Notes: generated from the letters alone by a model not told the origin. DNA of 64,000 nt from Halorarum salinum (GCF_013402875.1 NZ_CP058579.1:2728001-2792000); one strand, 5' to 3'. Counted from the stretch's first letter, positions 27,686 to 35,868 are shown. Made by a program: numbers and translations.

Positions 27686-27720
27686 TTTCGTTAGGAAACA
27701 CCGGACGACGAGTGTTTCCA

Positions 27721-28572
27721 ATGCACACGGTAGTTCTGACGAAGGGCGTTCCCGACTTCCGCGAGGGGAAGGTGTCGTTCGACGAGGACGGCCACCTCGA
27801 GCGGGGGAACACCCCGACGACGATGAATCCGAACGACGAACACGCCCTGCGGGCGGCGTTACAGACGCGCGTCCGGCACGGCGGCCGGGTGGACGTGATG
27901 AGCATGGGGCCGCCGGGCTACACGAGCGTGCTCCGGGAGGCGATGGAGTCCGTCTACGCGGACGACCTGTTCCTGATCTCGGACAAGCAGTTCGCCGCGG
28001 CCGACACCTGGGCGACGGCCATCACGCTGGCCACGGCGATCCAGCACCTCGGGGAGCCGAGCCTGATCTTCGCGGGGTTCAAGACCGCCGACGGGGAGAC
28101 GGGCCACACCGGGCCCCAGACGTGCTGGTGTCTGGACATGCCCCTCATCACCCACGTCGTCGCGCTCGACGTGGACGAGGAGGCCGAACGGGTCCGCGCG
28201 AAGCGGCTCGTGGAGGGCGACGTCTCCGAGATCGAGACCGTCGAGGCGCCGCTGCCGGCGTTCGTCGTCGCCGACCCCGAGTTCGAGCCGTCCTACCGCA
28301 CGGCCCGACACCGGCTGGAACGAAAGCGGCTGCGAGCCGAGGCCCGGGAGCGAGCCGAGACCGCCGAGGAGGAGGTGACGTTCTGGGACCACGCCGAGCT
28401 GAACCTCGACCCCGACTACGTCGGGCTGGACGGCTCTCCGACCATCGTCGAGTCGGTCGACCCCATCCCGAAGGCGCCGTCCGAACGCGAGGCGACGGTG
28501 GTGGACCCCGGCGACCCGGAGGCGATGGGGGAGGTCGTGGACGAACTCGCACCGTTCGCGGGGGGTGACTGA
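27721..28572 (+). CDS. fixA: Electron transfer flavoprotein beta subunit (FixA type)
   Basis: A 283-residue ETF beta. It begins MHTVVLTKGVPDFREGKVSF and has the ETF-beta landmarks MNPNDEHALRAALQ and VMSMGPPGY. The segment KTADGETGHTGPQTCWCLDMP corresponds to the DGDTxQVGPxxA motif that, in group 2 (Fix/bifurcating) ETFs, binds a second FAD in the beta subunit rather than AMP. Starts at the ATG; an in-frame GTG nine nt upstream is possible. The fixB GTG follows after two nucleotides. It would accept electrons from NADH or an acyl-CoA-type donor and pass them to FixB. Confidence 0.9.
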   Translation: MHTVVLTKGVPDFREGKVSFDEDGHLERGNTPTTMNPNDEHALRAALQTRVRHGGRVDVMSMGPPGYTSVLREAMESVYADDLFLISDKQFAAADTWATAITLATAIQHLGEPSLIFAGFKTADGETGHTGPQTCWCLDMPLITHVVALDVDEEAERVRAKRLVEGDVSEIETVEAPLPAFVVADPEFEPSYRTARHRLERKRLRAEARERAETAEEEVTFWDHAELNLDPDYVGLDGSPTIVESVDPIPKAPSEREATVVDPGDPEAMGEVVDELAPFAGGD

Positions 28573-28574
28573 CC

Positions 28575-30302
28575 GTGCCCCCGTTCGACCCCGCCGACTA
28601 CGACGTGTCGGAGCTCGGTCCGAAGGTCCAGGGCATCGAGGGCGCGGCGGAGCTCGAGGAACTGCTGGCGGCCGAGGAGGACGGCGAGAACCGCGCCCCC
28701 GTCCTCACCGTCATCCGGAGCCGCATCGACAAGCTCTCCGAGGACGAGGACGCGGGCGACGCCGAACTCGACCTCGCGGGGATGAGCGCCGCGGACGTGG
28801 GCAACGCCCTGCAGGACGTCGACGACGTGGACCGCCTGCGGGACGTCCTCGACCGCGAGCGGTCGGGCGAGGACCGCGACTCGGTCGTCCGCCTGATCGA
28901 GCGGCGCATCGACTCGCTGGAGGGCGGCGGCGAGGACGGTGAGGCCGAGGAGACCGAGCCGGAGACCCCGGAGGAACGCCACCCGGACCTCGACCACCCG
29001 ACCGCGGACAAGCGCTACGTGAAGGCGCTCGCGGACGGCACCTACGGCGACATGTGGGTGTACTGCGAGACGCAGGCGGGCGACCTGCTGGACGTGTCCC
29101 GCGAGATGCTCGGCCACGCCCGGACGATGATGGACGGCTACAACGACCGGTACCTGGACGACGATGCGGACCCCGAACGGGTGGTCGCGGTGCTCATCGG
29201 CTCCGACGTGCGGGGCCACGCCGACGAGTGCATCGAACTCGGCGCCGACGTGGTCGTTTACCACGAGGACGAGCGACTGGAACGCTTCAGACACAAGCCC
29301 TACACCGAGGTGTTCGCGGACATGGCCCGCTGGGGCGCCGACCCGCCCTCGCGCGACGAGGGTGAAGGCCGCGAGGGCGAGTCCGCCGACTGGCGTGAGT
29401 ACGACGAACCCCGCTACACCCTGTATCCGGCGACGAACAACGGCCGCGACCTCTCGGCGCTGGTCCAGGGCGAACTCGACTCGGGGCTCGCCTCGGACTG
29501 TTCCGGGCTGTTCATCGAGAACACCGTCATCTCGAACCCGGTGAAGACCGGCAGCGCCGGGTCGAACCGGACGTTCGAGCGCGTGCTCCACATGAAGCGC
29601 CCGGACTTCTCGGGGTTCGAGTACTCGACCATCCTCTGTCTCGACAACCCGAACCGGGAGTTCCACCCGCAAGGCGCCTCGGTCATCCCGGGGAGCTTCG
29701 ACCTCCCCGAACCCGACCCGGATCGCGAGGGGCTGGTCGTCGAGCACGACGCCGACCTCGAGGACGACTGGTTCCGCGTCGACGTGACGGAGTTCGACCG
29801 GCTCTCGGCCGGCGTCGACCTCACGGGCCACGACGTCGTCGTCGCCGTCGGGCGGGGCATCGGCGCGGATCCGACGCGCGGCATCGAACTGGCGGTCGAA
29901 CTCGCCGACGCCTTCGAGGACGCCGACGTGGGCGTCTCGCGGGGCATCGTCACCGGTTCGTACAACTTCGACGGACACGTCGAGCAGTACACCCGGGAGG
30001 AGCGCCAGATCGGGGAGACTGGGCAGGTCGTCGAACCGAAGATCTACGTCGCGGCGGGCATCTCCGGGGCGGTCCAGCACAAGGTCGGCTGCGACGAGTC
30101 GGACACCATCGTCGCGGTCAACACGGACCCGGAGGCACGCATCCGCGACTGGTCGGACTACTTCATCGAGGGGGACCTGTTCGAGGTGCTCCCGGAACTG
30201 ACGGCCGCGGTGAAGGCCGGCGAACTGGGCGTGGCCGCCGACGGCGGGGCCACGCCGGCGGGCGACGCCGACGGCGAACGGGAGAGTGATGACGATGAGT
30301 GA
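28575..30302 (+). CDS. fixB: Electron transfer flavoprotein alpha subunit (FixB) with N-terminal repeat extension
   Basis: A 575-residue ETF alpha, much longer than the usual 310-360 residues. Residues 12-54 and 73-115 are an ungapped duplication (14 of 43 identical, sharing a Leu-x3-Leu-x2-Glu-x2-Gly-Glu-x-Arg core), followed by an acidic linker to about 140. The ETF domain proper starts near KRYVKALADGTYGDMWVYCE; the FAD signature RQIGETGQVVEPKIYVAAGISGAVQHKVG is near residue 475-505. A second insert (about 255-275) is acidic. GTG start two nt after fixA; its 3' end overlaps fixC. The extension may dock partner proteins; that is inference. Confidence 0.9.
   Translation: MPPFDPADYDVSELGPKVQGIEGAAELEELLAAEEDGENRAPVLTVIRSRIDKLSEDEDAGDAELDLAGMSAADVGNALQDVDDVDRLRDVLDRERSGEDRDSVVRLIERRIDSLEGGGEDGEAEETEPETPEERHPDLDHPTADKRYVKALADGTYGDMWVYCETQAGDLLDVSREMLGHARTMMDGYNDRYLDDDADPERVVAVLIGSDVRGHADECIELGADVVVYHEDERLERFRHKPYTEVFADMARWGADPPSRDEGEGREGESADWREYDEPRYTLYPATNNGRDLSALVQGELDSGLASDCSGLFIENTVISNPVKTGSAGSNRTFERVLHMKRPDFSGFEYSTILCLDNPNREFHPQGASVIPGSFDLPEPDPDREGLVVEHDADLEDDWFRVDVTEFDRLSAGVDLTGHDVVVAVGRGIGADPTRGIELAVELADAFEDADVGVSRGIVTGSYNFDGHVEQYTREERQIGETGQVVEPKIYVAAGISGAVQHKVGCDESDTIVAVNTDPEARIRDWSDYFIEGDLFEVLPELTAAVKAGELGVAADGGATPAGDADGERESDDDE
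28608..28919 (+). repeat. Tandem protein-coding repeat in fixB N-terminus
   Basis: Two ungapped 43-codon units (28608-28736 and 28791-28919) encode homologous helical segments with conserved Gly, Gln, Leu, Leu, Glu, Gly-Glu-x-Arg and a final Arg-Ile-Asp-x-Leu. DNA identity is moderate, so the duplication is not recent. Confidence 0.8.
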
Positions 30303-32010
30303 CACACGGAACGCCGACACGGACGGGGGAACCGACGCGACGACCGGAACCGACGCCGAGCGCTTCGAGGCCGTCGTCGTCGGGGCCGGCCCCGGCGGCG
30401 CGGCCGCGGCGGCCGTCCTCGCGGACAACGGCGTCGAGACGCTCGTGCTCGAGCGGGGCGTCGAGGCGGGGTCGAAGAACGTCTCAGGCGGGCTCATCTA
30501 CGCCGGGAAGTCGGCCGCCTACACCGCCGACGACCTGTTCCCAGGCTTCCGCGAGGAGGCGACCGAGCGCCCCGTCACCCGGAACTACATGGACAACGTC
30601 GCCGGCGACGAAGTCCACACGATCGACCTGAAGCGGGTTCACGAACACGACACGGCGTGGGTCGACTCGGTGCTCCGGCGTCGGATGGACTCCTGGCTCG
30701 CCGAGCGCGTCCACGAGCGGACCGCCGAGGCCGGCGGTGGCCTCCTCACCGACGTCCGCGTGAACGGACTCCTCTGGGAGGACGGCGAGGCGGTGGGCGT
30801 CACCTGCGACAAACTCGACCCCATCCGCGCGGACGTGGTCATCGCGGCCGACGGCGTCAACAGCGAACTCGCGCGGGCGGCCGGGCTGATGGACTGGGAG
30901 GAGCCCGACGAGTGGTTCCAGGGGGTGAAAGCCGTCGTCGACGTCGAACCCGACGTCATCGCCGATCGGTTCGACGTCGCCGAGGACGAGGGCGTCGCGA
31001 GGCTGTTCGGCGGCGACCTGTTCGACGGCGTCCGGGGCGGCGGGTTCCTCTACACGAACCGCGACTCGCTGTCGATCGGGACCGTCTTCCACCTCGACAG
31101 CCTCGCGGAGGAGCGCGCCGAACCGCACGAACTCCTCGACGGCCTCCTCACCCACCCGCACCTGGGCCAGTGGCTGCCCGACGAGTACAGCGAGCGGGAG
31201 TACTCGGCGAAACTGGTCCCCGACTCGAAGAAGGTCGCGCACGGCTCGCCCCACCGCGACAGGATGCTGCTGGTCGGCGACGCCGCCGGCCAGATGCAGG
31301 CGCAGGGCCCCATCATCAAGGGGATGAACCACGCGGTCAACGCGGGCGGGCTGGCGGCCGAGGCGTACGTCGAGGCGAAGTCGCGCAACGCTCCCCACAG
31401 CGCGGGGGAGCTGTACGCGAGCAAGCTCCGCGAGGAGGGCGTGATGGACGAGCTCCGGCCGACGCGCTACGAGGTGACCCGGCGGCTGAGCGAGTCCGAC
31501 GCCGTCACGAACGTGCTGGACTCGGTCGCGCGTTCGTCGGTCGGTCGGTTCGGCCTCCGGGCGACCGGCGGGCTGGCCGCTCGCCTGTTCAACTCGCCGT
31601 TCGTCCTCGGCATGATCCCCGACACTCGCACCTCCTACGTGACCGTCCCGACGGTGCTCGCGGAGGAACTGGGCGAGCGGGCGACGGGCGCGAACGACGC
31701 CGACCCGCCGACCCTCGAGGAGCGCATCGGCGAACTCACCTACGACACCGACGTCGGCAACCCGCACATCGAACTGGTGGACGAGTCGTTCGAGGCGAGC
31801 GGGGTCGCCGTCACGGCCTGCCCGGTGAGCGCCGAGGGGTTCGGCGGGGGCTGCTACCGCGAGGAGACCGTCCGCGTGAACGGGGGCGAGGAGCGCGTCG
31901 TGAGCCTCGACACCCAGCCCTGCGTGGAGTGCGGGACGTGCGCGGTCGTCGCCGACACCGAGTGGACCCACCCGCGTGGCGGCAAGGGCGTCGCCTTCGA
32001 CGAGGGATGA
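30295..32010 (+). CDS. fixC: FixC-FixX fusion: ETF-quinone oxidoreductase-like flavoprotein with ferredoxin domain
   Basis: A 571-residue protein. The N-terminal FAD Rossmann motif is VVVGAGPGGAAAAAVLADNG followed by ERGVEAGSKNVSGGLIY, typical of FixC/ETF-QO; the second FAD segment is LLVGDAAGQMQAQGPIIKGMNHAV. The last about 95 residues are a FixX-type domain with CPVSAEGF, GGGCY and CVECGTC, then EWTHPRGGKGVAFDEG, the canonical FixX ending. FixX is a separate gene in rhizobia and E. coli; here it is fused. It would pass electrons to membrane quinone. Start at ATG 30295, overlapping fixB; GTG 30286 and ATG 30289 are alternatives. The stop overlaps the next ATG. Confidence 0.9.
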   Translation: MSDTRNADTDGGTDATTGTDAERFEAVVVGAGPGGAAAAAVLADNGVETLVLERGVEAGSKNVSGGLIYAGKSAAYTADDLFPGFREEATERPVTRNYMDNVAGDEVHTIDLKRVHEHDTAWVDSVLRRRMDSWLAERVHERTAEAGGGLLTDVRVNGLLWEDGEAVGVTCDKLDPIRADVVIAADGVNSELARAAGLMDWEEPDEWFQGVKAVVDVEPDVIADRFDVAEDEGVARLFGGDLFDGVRGGGFLYTNRDSLSIGTVFHLDSLAEERAEPHELLDGLLTHPHLGQWLPDEYSEREYSAKLVPDSKKVAHGSPHRDRMLLVGDAAGQMQAQGPIIKGMNHAVNAGGLAAEAYVEAKSRNAPHSAGELYASKLREEGVMDELRPTRYEVTRRLSESDAVTNVLDSVARSSVGRFGLRATGGLAARLFNSPFVLGMIPDTRTSYVTVPTVLAEELGERATGANDADPPTLEERIGELTYDTDVGNPHIELVDESFEASGVAVTACPVSAEGFGGGCYREETVRVNGGEERVVSLDTQPCVECGTCAVVADTEWTHPRGGKGVAFDEG

Positions 32011-32429
32011 GCGATCCGGGGGAGCCTCCGGCGCCGGGTACCCGACGGCCCTCGGGGGAGCGCCCGGGCGGGACGGATGGTCCGGCCTCGATCGAACGGC
32101 TCTCGACCGAGGCTCGGCGGGCGCGGGAGTCCGCGAATCCTCCGTCGGACCCGCCGGACGCCGACGTGGCCCTGGAGGCGGCCAGGGACGGTCTCGGCCC
32201 GGTCGTCGCCCGCTACGTCCGGGCCAGGACCGGGGACCAGGAACGGCTGTCGTCCGGACAGATGGACGGGCTCCACCGGGCCACGAACGACTGGCTCGCG
32301 GTGTACGCCCTCGGGTACGGGGTGGAGACGGACCCGGACGTGACCGTCCGCGAGGCCGCGGAACTGCTGGTGGAGACGCACGACATCGTCGCCACGGCGG
32401 GGCTTCTGACGGGCGTCCCGGACGGCTGA
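32007..32429 (+). CDS. Unknown fix-operon protein
   Basis: A 140-residue protein starting in an ATGA overlap with fixC, so translationally coupled to the Fix complex. The first 50 residues are proline-rich and disordered. From about residue 50 it is helical: VALEAARDGLGPVVARYVRAR, MDGLHRATNDWLAVYALGYG and TVREAAELLVETHDIVATAGLL. No cysteines or membrane helices. I do not recognise a family. Its position suggests a small accessory or assembly factor for the electron-transfer complex; that is inference only. Confidence 0.72.
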   Translation: MSDPGEPPAPGTRRPSGERPGGTDGPASIERLSTEARRARESANPPSDPPDADVALEAARDGLGPVVARYVRARTGDQERLSSGQMDGLHRATNDWLAVYALGYGVETDPDVTVREAAELLVETHDIVATAGLLTGVPDG

Positions 32430-32478
32430 GGCGCCTGCAGCACGTAGAATTAAGTGGTGCTAATTGTTATCAACGTTC

Positions 32479-33213
32479 ATGGAACTCACCGACCGACTCT
32501 CCTTCAGCCACGACGACAGGAAGGACCTGTACCAGTACGTCGAGCAGCACGGGACGGTCCGGGAGGACGCCGCGCGACGGGCGCTCAACATGGACCCGAC
32601 GGCGTTCGGCCACCACGTGACCGTGCTCCAGCGGGACGGCTACGTCCGGCGCGTGGACGGAAAGCTCACCGTCGCGTACGGCGAGGAGGAGAGTCGCGAG
32701 TACGAGTCGGACGGCGTGACCTACCTCATCAGGCAGGCCGGACAGGGCGACCTCTCCGGGCTCGTCGACGTCATCCGGCGCGTCGCCGGCGACGGGAGCT
32801 ACATCGAGGCCGAGACGGTCGCGGACGTCGTCGAGACGGAGGAGGTCGTGCTCCGACACAACCAGCTCGGCTCCCGGCTGTTCTTCGTGGCCGTCGTCGA
32901 CGACGAGGTGGTCGGGTGGGTCCACCTCGACCTCCCCGAGGCGGCGAAACTGAGCCACACCGCGGTGCTGACGGTGGGGCTCCTTTCCGAGTACCGCGGC
33001 AAGGGGATCGGCGAACGGCTCCTCGCCCGCGGTCAGGAGTGGGCGCGCGAACAGGGGTTCGAGAAGCTGTACAACAGCGTCCCGGCGACGAACGAGAACG
33101 CCATCGCGTTCCTCGAGGACCACGGCTGGGAGACGGAAGCGGTGCGTTCCGACCACTACCGGATCGACGAGGAGTACGTCGACGAGGTGATGATGGCGAA
33201 GCGGCTCGACTAA
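32479..33213 (+). CDS. Winged-HTH / GNAT fusion protein
   Basis: A 244-residue protein. Residues about 1-75 look like a winged helix (DRKDLYQYVEQHGTVREDAARRALN, then FGHHVTVLQRDGYVRRVDGKLTV as recognition helix and wing). Residues about 85-244 form a GNAT acetyltransferase: IRQAGQGDLSGLVDVIRRVA, LLSEYRGKGIGERLLARGQE as the acetyl-CoA loop, and NSVPATNENAIAFLEDHGWE. Such a fusion could be a regulator sensing acetyl-CoA or an acetyltransferase with DNA-targeting. Start at ATG 32479; an in-frame upstream codon is possible. It stands 49 nt after the fix operon. Confidence 0.82.
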   Translation: MELTDRLSFSHDDRKDLYQYVEQHGTVREDAARRALNMDPTAFGHHVTVLQRDGYVRRVDGKLTVAYGEEESREYESDGVTYLIRQAGQGDLSGLVDVIRRVAGDGSYIEAETVADVVETEEVVLRHNQLGSRLFFVAVVDDEVVGWVHLDLPEAAKLSHTAVLTVGLLSEYRGKGIGERLLARGQEWAREQGFEKLYNSVPATNENAIAFLEDHGWETEAVRSDHYRIDEEYVDEVMMAKRLD

Positions 33214-33241
33214 AGCCGCCCGCCGTCGGGGACGCTCGGCG

Positions 33242-33406
33242 TCAGTTCCACTCGCCGTCGGCGTCGACCAGCGGCTCCGCGACCACGCCCTCCCGCTGGA
33301 CCAGCGCCCGACCGTGAGCCGTGCAGACGTTCCGATCGTCCGCCCATGGGACGTGGAGTCGAACCGACGCGGGCGCGCCGCAGTCCGGCTCGGAACACTC
33401 GACCAT
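33242..33406 (-). CDS. Small zinc-finger protein (54 residues)
   Basis: A 54-codon frame beginning MVECSEPDCGAPASVRLHVP and ending DADGEWN. Cys4, Cys9, Cys28 and His31 (VCTAHGRAL) give a plausible single zinc site (CxxxxC...CxxH). This matches the general pattern of haloarchaeal one-domain zinc-finger microproteins, often missed in annotation. It is convergent with the wHTH-GNAT gene (29 nt apart) and divergent from the cyclase gene. Function unknown. Evidence is the Cys/His pattern and clean boundaries between neighbours. Confidence 0.62.
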   Translation of the reverse strand: MVECSEPDCGAPASVRLHVPWADDRNVCTAHGRALVQREGVVAEPLVDADGEWN

Positions 33407-33489
33407 CGTTCCGCCCTTCTCGCGCGCGGCTAATCGGTGTGTCGGCGACGATGACCGGCTTTACACGTCGCCCCGACGACGGACGCCCG

Positions 33490-34134
33490 ATGACGCTCCG
33501 GGACCTGACGCGGCCGGTCGAGGACGGGATGGCGACGTATCCGGGCGACCCGGCCGTCTCGGTGGCCGAACACGCGAGCATGGCGTCGGACGGCTACCGC
33601 GTGACGGCGCTCGAACTGGGGACTCACACCGGAACGCACGTGGACGCGCCGAGCCACGTCGAACCCGACGGCGCGACGCTGGGGGAGTTCGGGCCAGGCG
33701 CGTTCGAGTTCGACGCGCACGTCGTCGACGCGACGGGGCTCGACCCGCGCGAGGCCATCGGACCGGAGGCGGTTCCGGGAACGGACGCGGACCTCGTGCT
33801 GTTCCACACCGGATGGGAGGACCGCTGGGGGACCGACCGATACCGGGCGCACCCGTATCTCTCTCGGGCCGCCGCGGAGCGCTGTGCCGGCCGGGGGTTC
33901 GCGGTCGGACTGGACTGTTTCAGCCCCGACCCGACGCCGGGTTCGGACGGCGGGAACGGGTTCGAGGGGTACGGGGTGCCGGCCCACCGCGCGCTGCTCG
34001 GCGCGGGCCTGCTCGTCGTCGAGAACCTGATCGGACTCGGCGACCTTCCCGAGCGCTGCTCCGTGTCCGCGTACCCCCTGCGCGTCGACGCCGACGGGGC
34101 TCCGGCTCGGGTGGTCGCCGAGTTCGAGGGGTGA
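33490..34134 (+). CDS. Cyclase-family metal hydrolase (kynurenine formamidase-like)
   Basis: A 214-residue member of the cyclase family (PF04199). The metal motif HTGTHVDAPSHV is near residue 40-52, preceded by DGMATYPGDPAV. The C-terminal LLVVENLIGLGDLPER matches family members, where the Glu is a further active-site residue. Relatives include arylformamidase and polyketide cyclases. Start MTLRDLTRPVEDGM is chosen; an upstream in-frame ATG at 33451 would add 13 poorly conserved residues. Substrate unknown. Confidence 0.8.
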   Translation: MTLRDLTRPVEDGMATYPGDPAVSVAEHASMASDGYRVTALELGTHTGTHVDAPSHVEPDGATLGEFGPGAFEFDAHVVDATGLDPREAIGPEAVPGTDADLVLFHTGWEDRWGTDRYRAHPYLSRAAAERCAGRGFAVGLDCFSPDPTPGSDGGNGFEGYGVPAHRALLGAGLLVVENLIGLGDLPERCSVSAYPLRVDADGAPARVVAEFEG

Positions 34135-34290
34135 GGCGGGCCGGCGGACCCCGCGTCCGCCGGACGTCGACACGTTCGAGACCGAGCATCCGCCGTCGAG
34201 CGTCGGCCGCCCCGGATCGGCGATCGGCCGCAGAAAACGTGGCGCCGAAACCGTGTACTGCACTCACACGGACGGGATACATTGAAAGCG

Positions 34291-34297
34291 TTTATAC
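34291..34297 (+). promoter_or_regulatory. TATA box of the L7Ae operon
   Basis: TTTATAC in the context AAAGCGTTTATACGG, about 115 nt before the L7Ae ATG. With start about 25 nt downstream, the message would carry a leader of roughly 90 nt, unusual beside the leaderless genes around it. Confidence 0.6.
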
Positions 34298-34368
34298 GGC
34301 AACCCGGCCAACCGTGGAAGTACACCCTTCCCGGGGTCGTGAGCCTCTCCGTCGTCAGGGATCTACAT

Positions 34369-34398
34369 CGGCGGGGAAGTCGAGCCGCCGGGAGGAGG
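34369..34398 (+). promoter_or_regulatory. Leader hairpin abutting a strong Shine-Dalgarno before L7Ae
   Basis: CGGCGG (34369-34374) pairs with CCGCCG (34385-34390) around a ten-base loop; immediately next, GGAGGAGG (34391-34398) is a strong Shine-Dalgarno sequence about ten nt before the ATG. The arrangement could control ribosome access. I could not identify a convincing kink-turn by eye. Confidence 0.5.
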
Positions 34399-34408
34399 AG
34401 ACCAACCA

Positions 34409-34771
34409 ATGTCAGTATACGTCGACTACGATGTACCCGCGGACCTCGCGGAGCGAAGCCTCGAAGCGCTCGAGGTCGCCCGCGACACAGGCACCGTCAA
34501 GAAGGGAACCAACGAGACGACCAAGGCCGTCGAGCGCGGCAACGCGCAGCTCGTCTACGTCGCCGAGGACGTCGAACCGGAGGAGATCGTGATGCACCTC
34601 CCCGAACTGTGCGAGGAGAAGGGGATCGCCTACGTCTTCATCGAGACCCAGGACGACGTCGGCCACGCGGCCGGCCTCGAGGTCGGCTCCGCGGCCGCCG
34701 CCATCACCGACGCCGGCGACGCCGAGGACGACGTCGGGGACATCACGGCCAAGGTCGAGGAACTCCGGTAA
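34409..34771 (+). CDS. rpl7ae: Ribosomal protein L7Ae
   Basis: A 120-residue L7Ae, which binds kink-turns in 23S rRNA, box C/D and H/ACA guide RNAs and RNase P. The RNA-binding signature [25 protein letters not shown] is intact, as is the [12 protein letters not shown] strand that helps to form the loop contacting the kink-turn. The C-terminal tail is acidic, as usual in halophiles. First gene of the L7Ae-S28e-L24e-Ndk cluster and preceded by a long leader, which in some archaea is bound by L7Ae itself. Confidence 0.95.
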   Translation: MSVYVDYDVPADLAERSLEALEVARDTGTVKKGTNETTKAVERGNAQLVYVAEDVEPEEIVMHLPELCEEKGIAYVFIETQDDVGHAAGLEVGSAAAAITDAGDAEDDVGDITAKVEELR

Positions 34772-34777
34772 CCGACC

Positions 34778-35002
34778 ATGTCGGCTGAAGAACAAGAGAG
34801 CGGCTCGACGCCCGCCGAGGTCATCGAGGTCGTCGGCAAGACCGGGATGCACGGCGAGGCCATGCAGGTCAAGTGCCGCATCCGGGAGGGCGACAACCAG
34901 GGCCGCATCATCACGCGGAACGTTCTCGGTCCCGTGCAGGAGGGCGACGTCCTCCAGCTGCGCGAGACCCAGCGGGACGCGGACTCCATCGGAGGTCAGT
35001 AA
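34778..35002 (+). CDS. rps28e: Ribosomal protein S28e
   Basis: A 74-residue S28e, a small-subunit protein with an OB-like beta barrel. The conserved core [22 protein letters not shown] and the ending [32 protein letters not shown] fit the family. The archaeal start [13 protein letters not shown] is acidic. Spaced six nt from L7Ae and four nt from L24e, so co-transcribed. Confidence 0.95.
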   Translation: MSAEEQESGSTPAEVIEVVGKTGMHGEAMQVKCRIREGDNQGRIITRNVLGPVQEGDVLQLRETQRDADSIGGQ

Positions 35003-35006
35003 ACCA

Positions 35007-35183
35007 ATGCCACAGCACCGAACCTGCGACTACTGCGGCGCGGACATCGAGCCCGGGACGGGCACGATGTTCGTCCACACGGACGGGAGCATCACGCACT
35101 TCTGCTCGGCGAAGTGCGAGAAGAACGCCGATCTCGGGCGCGAGGCCCGGGATCTGGAGTGGACCGAGGCGGGGAGGGAATGA
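35007..35183 (+). CDS. rpl24e: Ribosomal protein L24e
   Basis: A 58-residue zinc ribosomal protein. The four zinc ligands are in TCDYCGADI (CxxC) and FCSAKCEKN (CxxxC), separated by the [15 protein letters not shown] turn. Its length is typical for archaea. The start ATG lies five nt after the S28e stop; its own stop overlaps the ndk ATG (ATGA). It is the short middle gene in the L7Ae-S28e-L24e-Ndk set. Confidence 0.95.
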   Translation: MPQHRTCDYCGADIEPGTGTMFVHTDGSITHFCSAKCEKNADLGREARDLEWTEAGRE

Positions 35184-35662
35184 GCCACCACGACGAGCGA
35201 ACCTTCGTGATGGTCAAGCCCGACGGCGTCCAGCGCGGCCTCATCGGCGAGATCGTCTCCCGGTTCGAGGACCGCGGCCTGAAGCTCGTCGGCGGCAAGT
35301 TCATGCGCATCGACGAGGAGCTCGCCCACGAGCACTACGGCGAGCACGAGGGCAAGCCGTTCTTCGAGGGGCTCGTCGAGTTCATCACCTCCGGGCCGGT
35401 CTTCGCGATGGTCTGGGAGGGCGCGGACGCGACGCGGCAGGTCCGCTCCATGATGGGCGAGACCGACCCCGCCGAGTCGGCGCCGGGCACCATCCGGGGC
35501 GACCTCGGGCTCGACCTGGGCCAGAACGTCATCCACGGCTCGGACCACGAGGACGAGGGCGCCAACGAGCGCGAGATCGCGCTGTTCTTCGACGAGGACG
35601 AACTGGTCGACTGGGACCTCGGCACCGCGGAGTGGGTGTACGAGGACGCTGGCGATCACTAG
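35180..35662 (+). CDS. ndk: Nucleoside diphosphate kinase
   Basis: A 160-residue NDK, equilibrating nucleoside di- and triphosphates through a phosphohistidine. [20 protein letters not shown] opens the fold; the active-site His is in [13 protein letters not shown], followed by [13 protein letters not shown]. Slightly longer than bacterial NDKs at the C-terminus, as is usual in halophiles. The start in ATGA overlap with L24e is preferred over upstream codons without homology. In many archaea the next gene is the translation factor IF-2/aIF5B; here a 620-nt structured non-coding region follows. Confidence 0.95.
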   Translation: MSHHDERTFVMVKPDGVQRGLIGEIVSRFEDRGLKLVGGKFMRIDEELAHEHYGEHEGKPFFEGLVEFITSGPVFAMVWEGADATRQVRSMMGETDPAESAPGTIRGDLGLDLGQNVIHGSDHEDEGANEREIALFFDEDELVDWDLGTAEWVYEDAGDH

Positions 35663-35752
35663 TTAGCGAACGTTCTTCCGTCGTTTGCCGTTCTCGGATT
35701 CGTTGTGCTATCGCCGACAGCACCGCAGCTACTCCGGCGACGACCGCGGAAG

Positions 35753-35868
35753 CCCCCGCGGCTCTCGGCTCGGGGGCCTCGCTGCGCGCTTCGCGCTCGC
35801 TCCGTTCGCGCTCCAGCGCTTGCGTCGTCCACCGTCGCCGAGAGCCGCGGCCCCTTCCATTCCCACCC
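35753..35868 (-). repeat. Structured element, copy A (minus orientation)
   Basis: Read on the minus strand it opens GGTGGGAATGGAAGGGG, then CCGCGGCTCTCGGC, a purine-biased core of GCGAGC/GAACGGAGCG character, and closes with the perfect 14-nt complement GCCGAGAGCCGCGG followed by GGGGCT. Arms: 35837-35850 and 35756-35769. The opening and closing blocks match copy B. Confidence 0.7.

Noticed and set aside
27531-27720. Possible small gene between ferredoxin and fixA
   Set aside because: Frames are short and basic; the AT-rich block is better explained as the fix promoter.
34321-34408. Possible kink-turn in the L7Ae leader
   Set aside because: Sheared GA pairs flanked by stems could not be placed convincingly by eye; only the simple hairpin is reported.
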